In this document: in pieces, positions 5,441 to 5,551 of the stretch
Numbering within the stretch: position 1 is the first letter of the stretch
Layout of the letters: each line of letters opens with the position of its first letter
From: Candidatus Omnitrophota bacterium
Lineage (GTDB): Bacteria; Omnitrophota; Gorgyraeia; B26-G9
DNA length: 5,551 bases
NCBI GenBank assembly: GCA_028718845.1
Contig: JAQULA010000128.1
Location: 1-5,551 of the forward strand
Direction: 5' to 3'
Notes under the pieces: model-generated
Databases searched by the model: none
What the model was told of the DNA's origin: nothing
What the model saw: the letters and a program-made list of their open reading frames with translations, nothing else
Translations under genes and position numbers: made by a program

Positions 5441-5551
5441 TTATTTATCTGAAATATTTGTCTTAAGTAATTCAGCCATAAAGACTTGCAATGTAGATAG
5501 ATCACCGCTATAATTTTCGTCTTGAGAATTTTTTGAAATTCTTATTAAACT
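5441..5551 (-). CDS. C-terminal end of an unrecognised gene (36 codons, enters from right edge)
   Basis: One minus-strand frame is open from the window edge to a TAA at 5443-5441, while the other five frames are all interrupted. The tail reads ...KNSQDENYSGDLSTLQVFMAELLKTNISDK, with a plausible amphipathic helix (LSTLQVFMAELLKT) and a hydrophilic end, as in a soluble cytoplasmic protein. I do not recognise a family. The third codon positions are mostly A or T, unlike the genes to the left, which could mean foreign origin or simply a different class of gene. An open frame of this length in A+T-rich DNA could also arise by chance, so confidence is limited. There is no clear terminator between its stop and the hydrolase promoter. 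Confidence 0.4.
   Translation of the reverse strand, partial: SLIRISKNSQDENYSGDLSTLQVFMAELLKTNISDK

Noticed and set aside
5414..5551. Sigma54-type promoter, as often sought upstream of PEP-CTERM genes
   Set aside because: A TTGCA is present, but no GG lies at the required spacing upstream; the TTGACA/TATACT promoter is far better.
1..5551. CRISPR array, tRNA/rRNA genes, insertion sequence
   Set aside because: No regularly spaced direct repeats, no cloverleaf or rRNA-like segment, and no transposase or terminal inverted repeats were found on either strand.

Overview
All supported genes in this window lie on the minus strand, so the text follows transcription from high to low coordinates. Coding sequence is of middling G+C, while the 5282-5551 end is distinctly A+T-rich. 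Diderm physiology is indicated by two proteins with PEP-CTERM sorting tags (exosortase substrates) and a GspK-like minor pseudopilin of a type II secretion or type IV pilus-like machine. These features, with the oversized pseudopilin and the PilZ gene, would fit an environmental member of the PVC / Omnitrophota kind. That taxonomic placement is an inference from style only: no ribosomal or marker gene is present.

Layout. (1) 5441-5551: the 36-codon C-terminal tail of an unrecognised, A+T-rich gene entering from the right edge. (2) 5385-5413: a near-consensus sigma70-type promoter (TTGACA, 17-bp spacer, TATACT, extended -10), followed by a leader of about 97 nt. (3) A compact unit of three secreted proteins: a glycoside hydrolase family 26-like enzyme with a PEP-CTERM tail (4187-5281), a small secreted beta-sandwich / carbohydrate-binding-like protein without a sorting tail (3580-4185, GTG start one base after the preceding stop), and a PEP-CTERM protein with an N-terminal carbohydrate-binding-module-like fold (2875-3507). 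The unit ends at a 15-bp-stem intrinsic terminator (2813-2848). (4) A second promoter (2785-2813) abuts the terminator. Its predicted +1 is the A of the next start codon, so that mRNA would be leaderless. (5) A very long GspK-like protein (187-2778, 863 aa) with about 490 residues beyond the recognisable GspK core, then, after 26 nt, the start of a PilZ-domain gene (1-160) that runs off the left edge.

Working model (inference). The first operon makes a cell-surface polysaccharide-handling set: the hydrolase and the third protein are held at the envelope by PEP-CTERM/exosortase processing, and the middle protein is a soluble partner. The second operon makes a modified tip subunit of a pseudopilus or pilus together with a probable cyclic-di-GMP effector. 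The points most worth following are the extended GspK-like protein, the predicted leaderless transcript, the conserved-looking but unassigned middle protein, and the two possible in-frame starts of the third protein.
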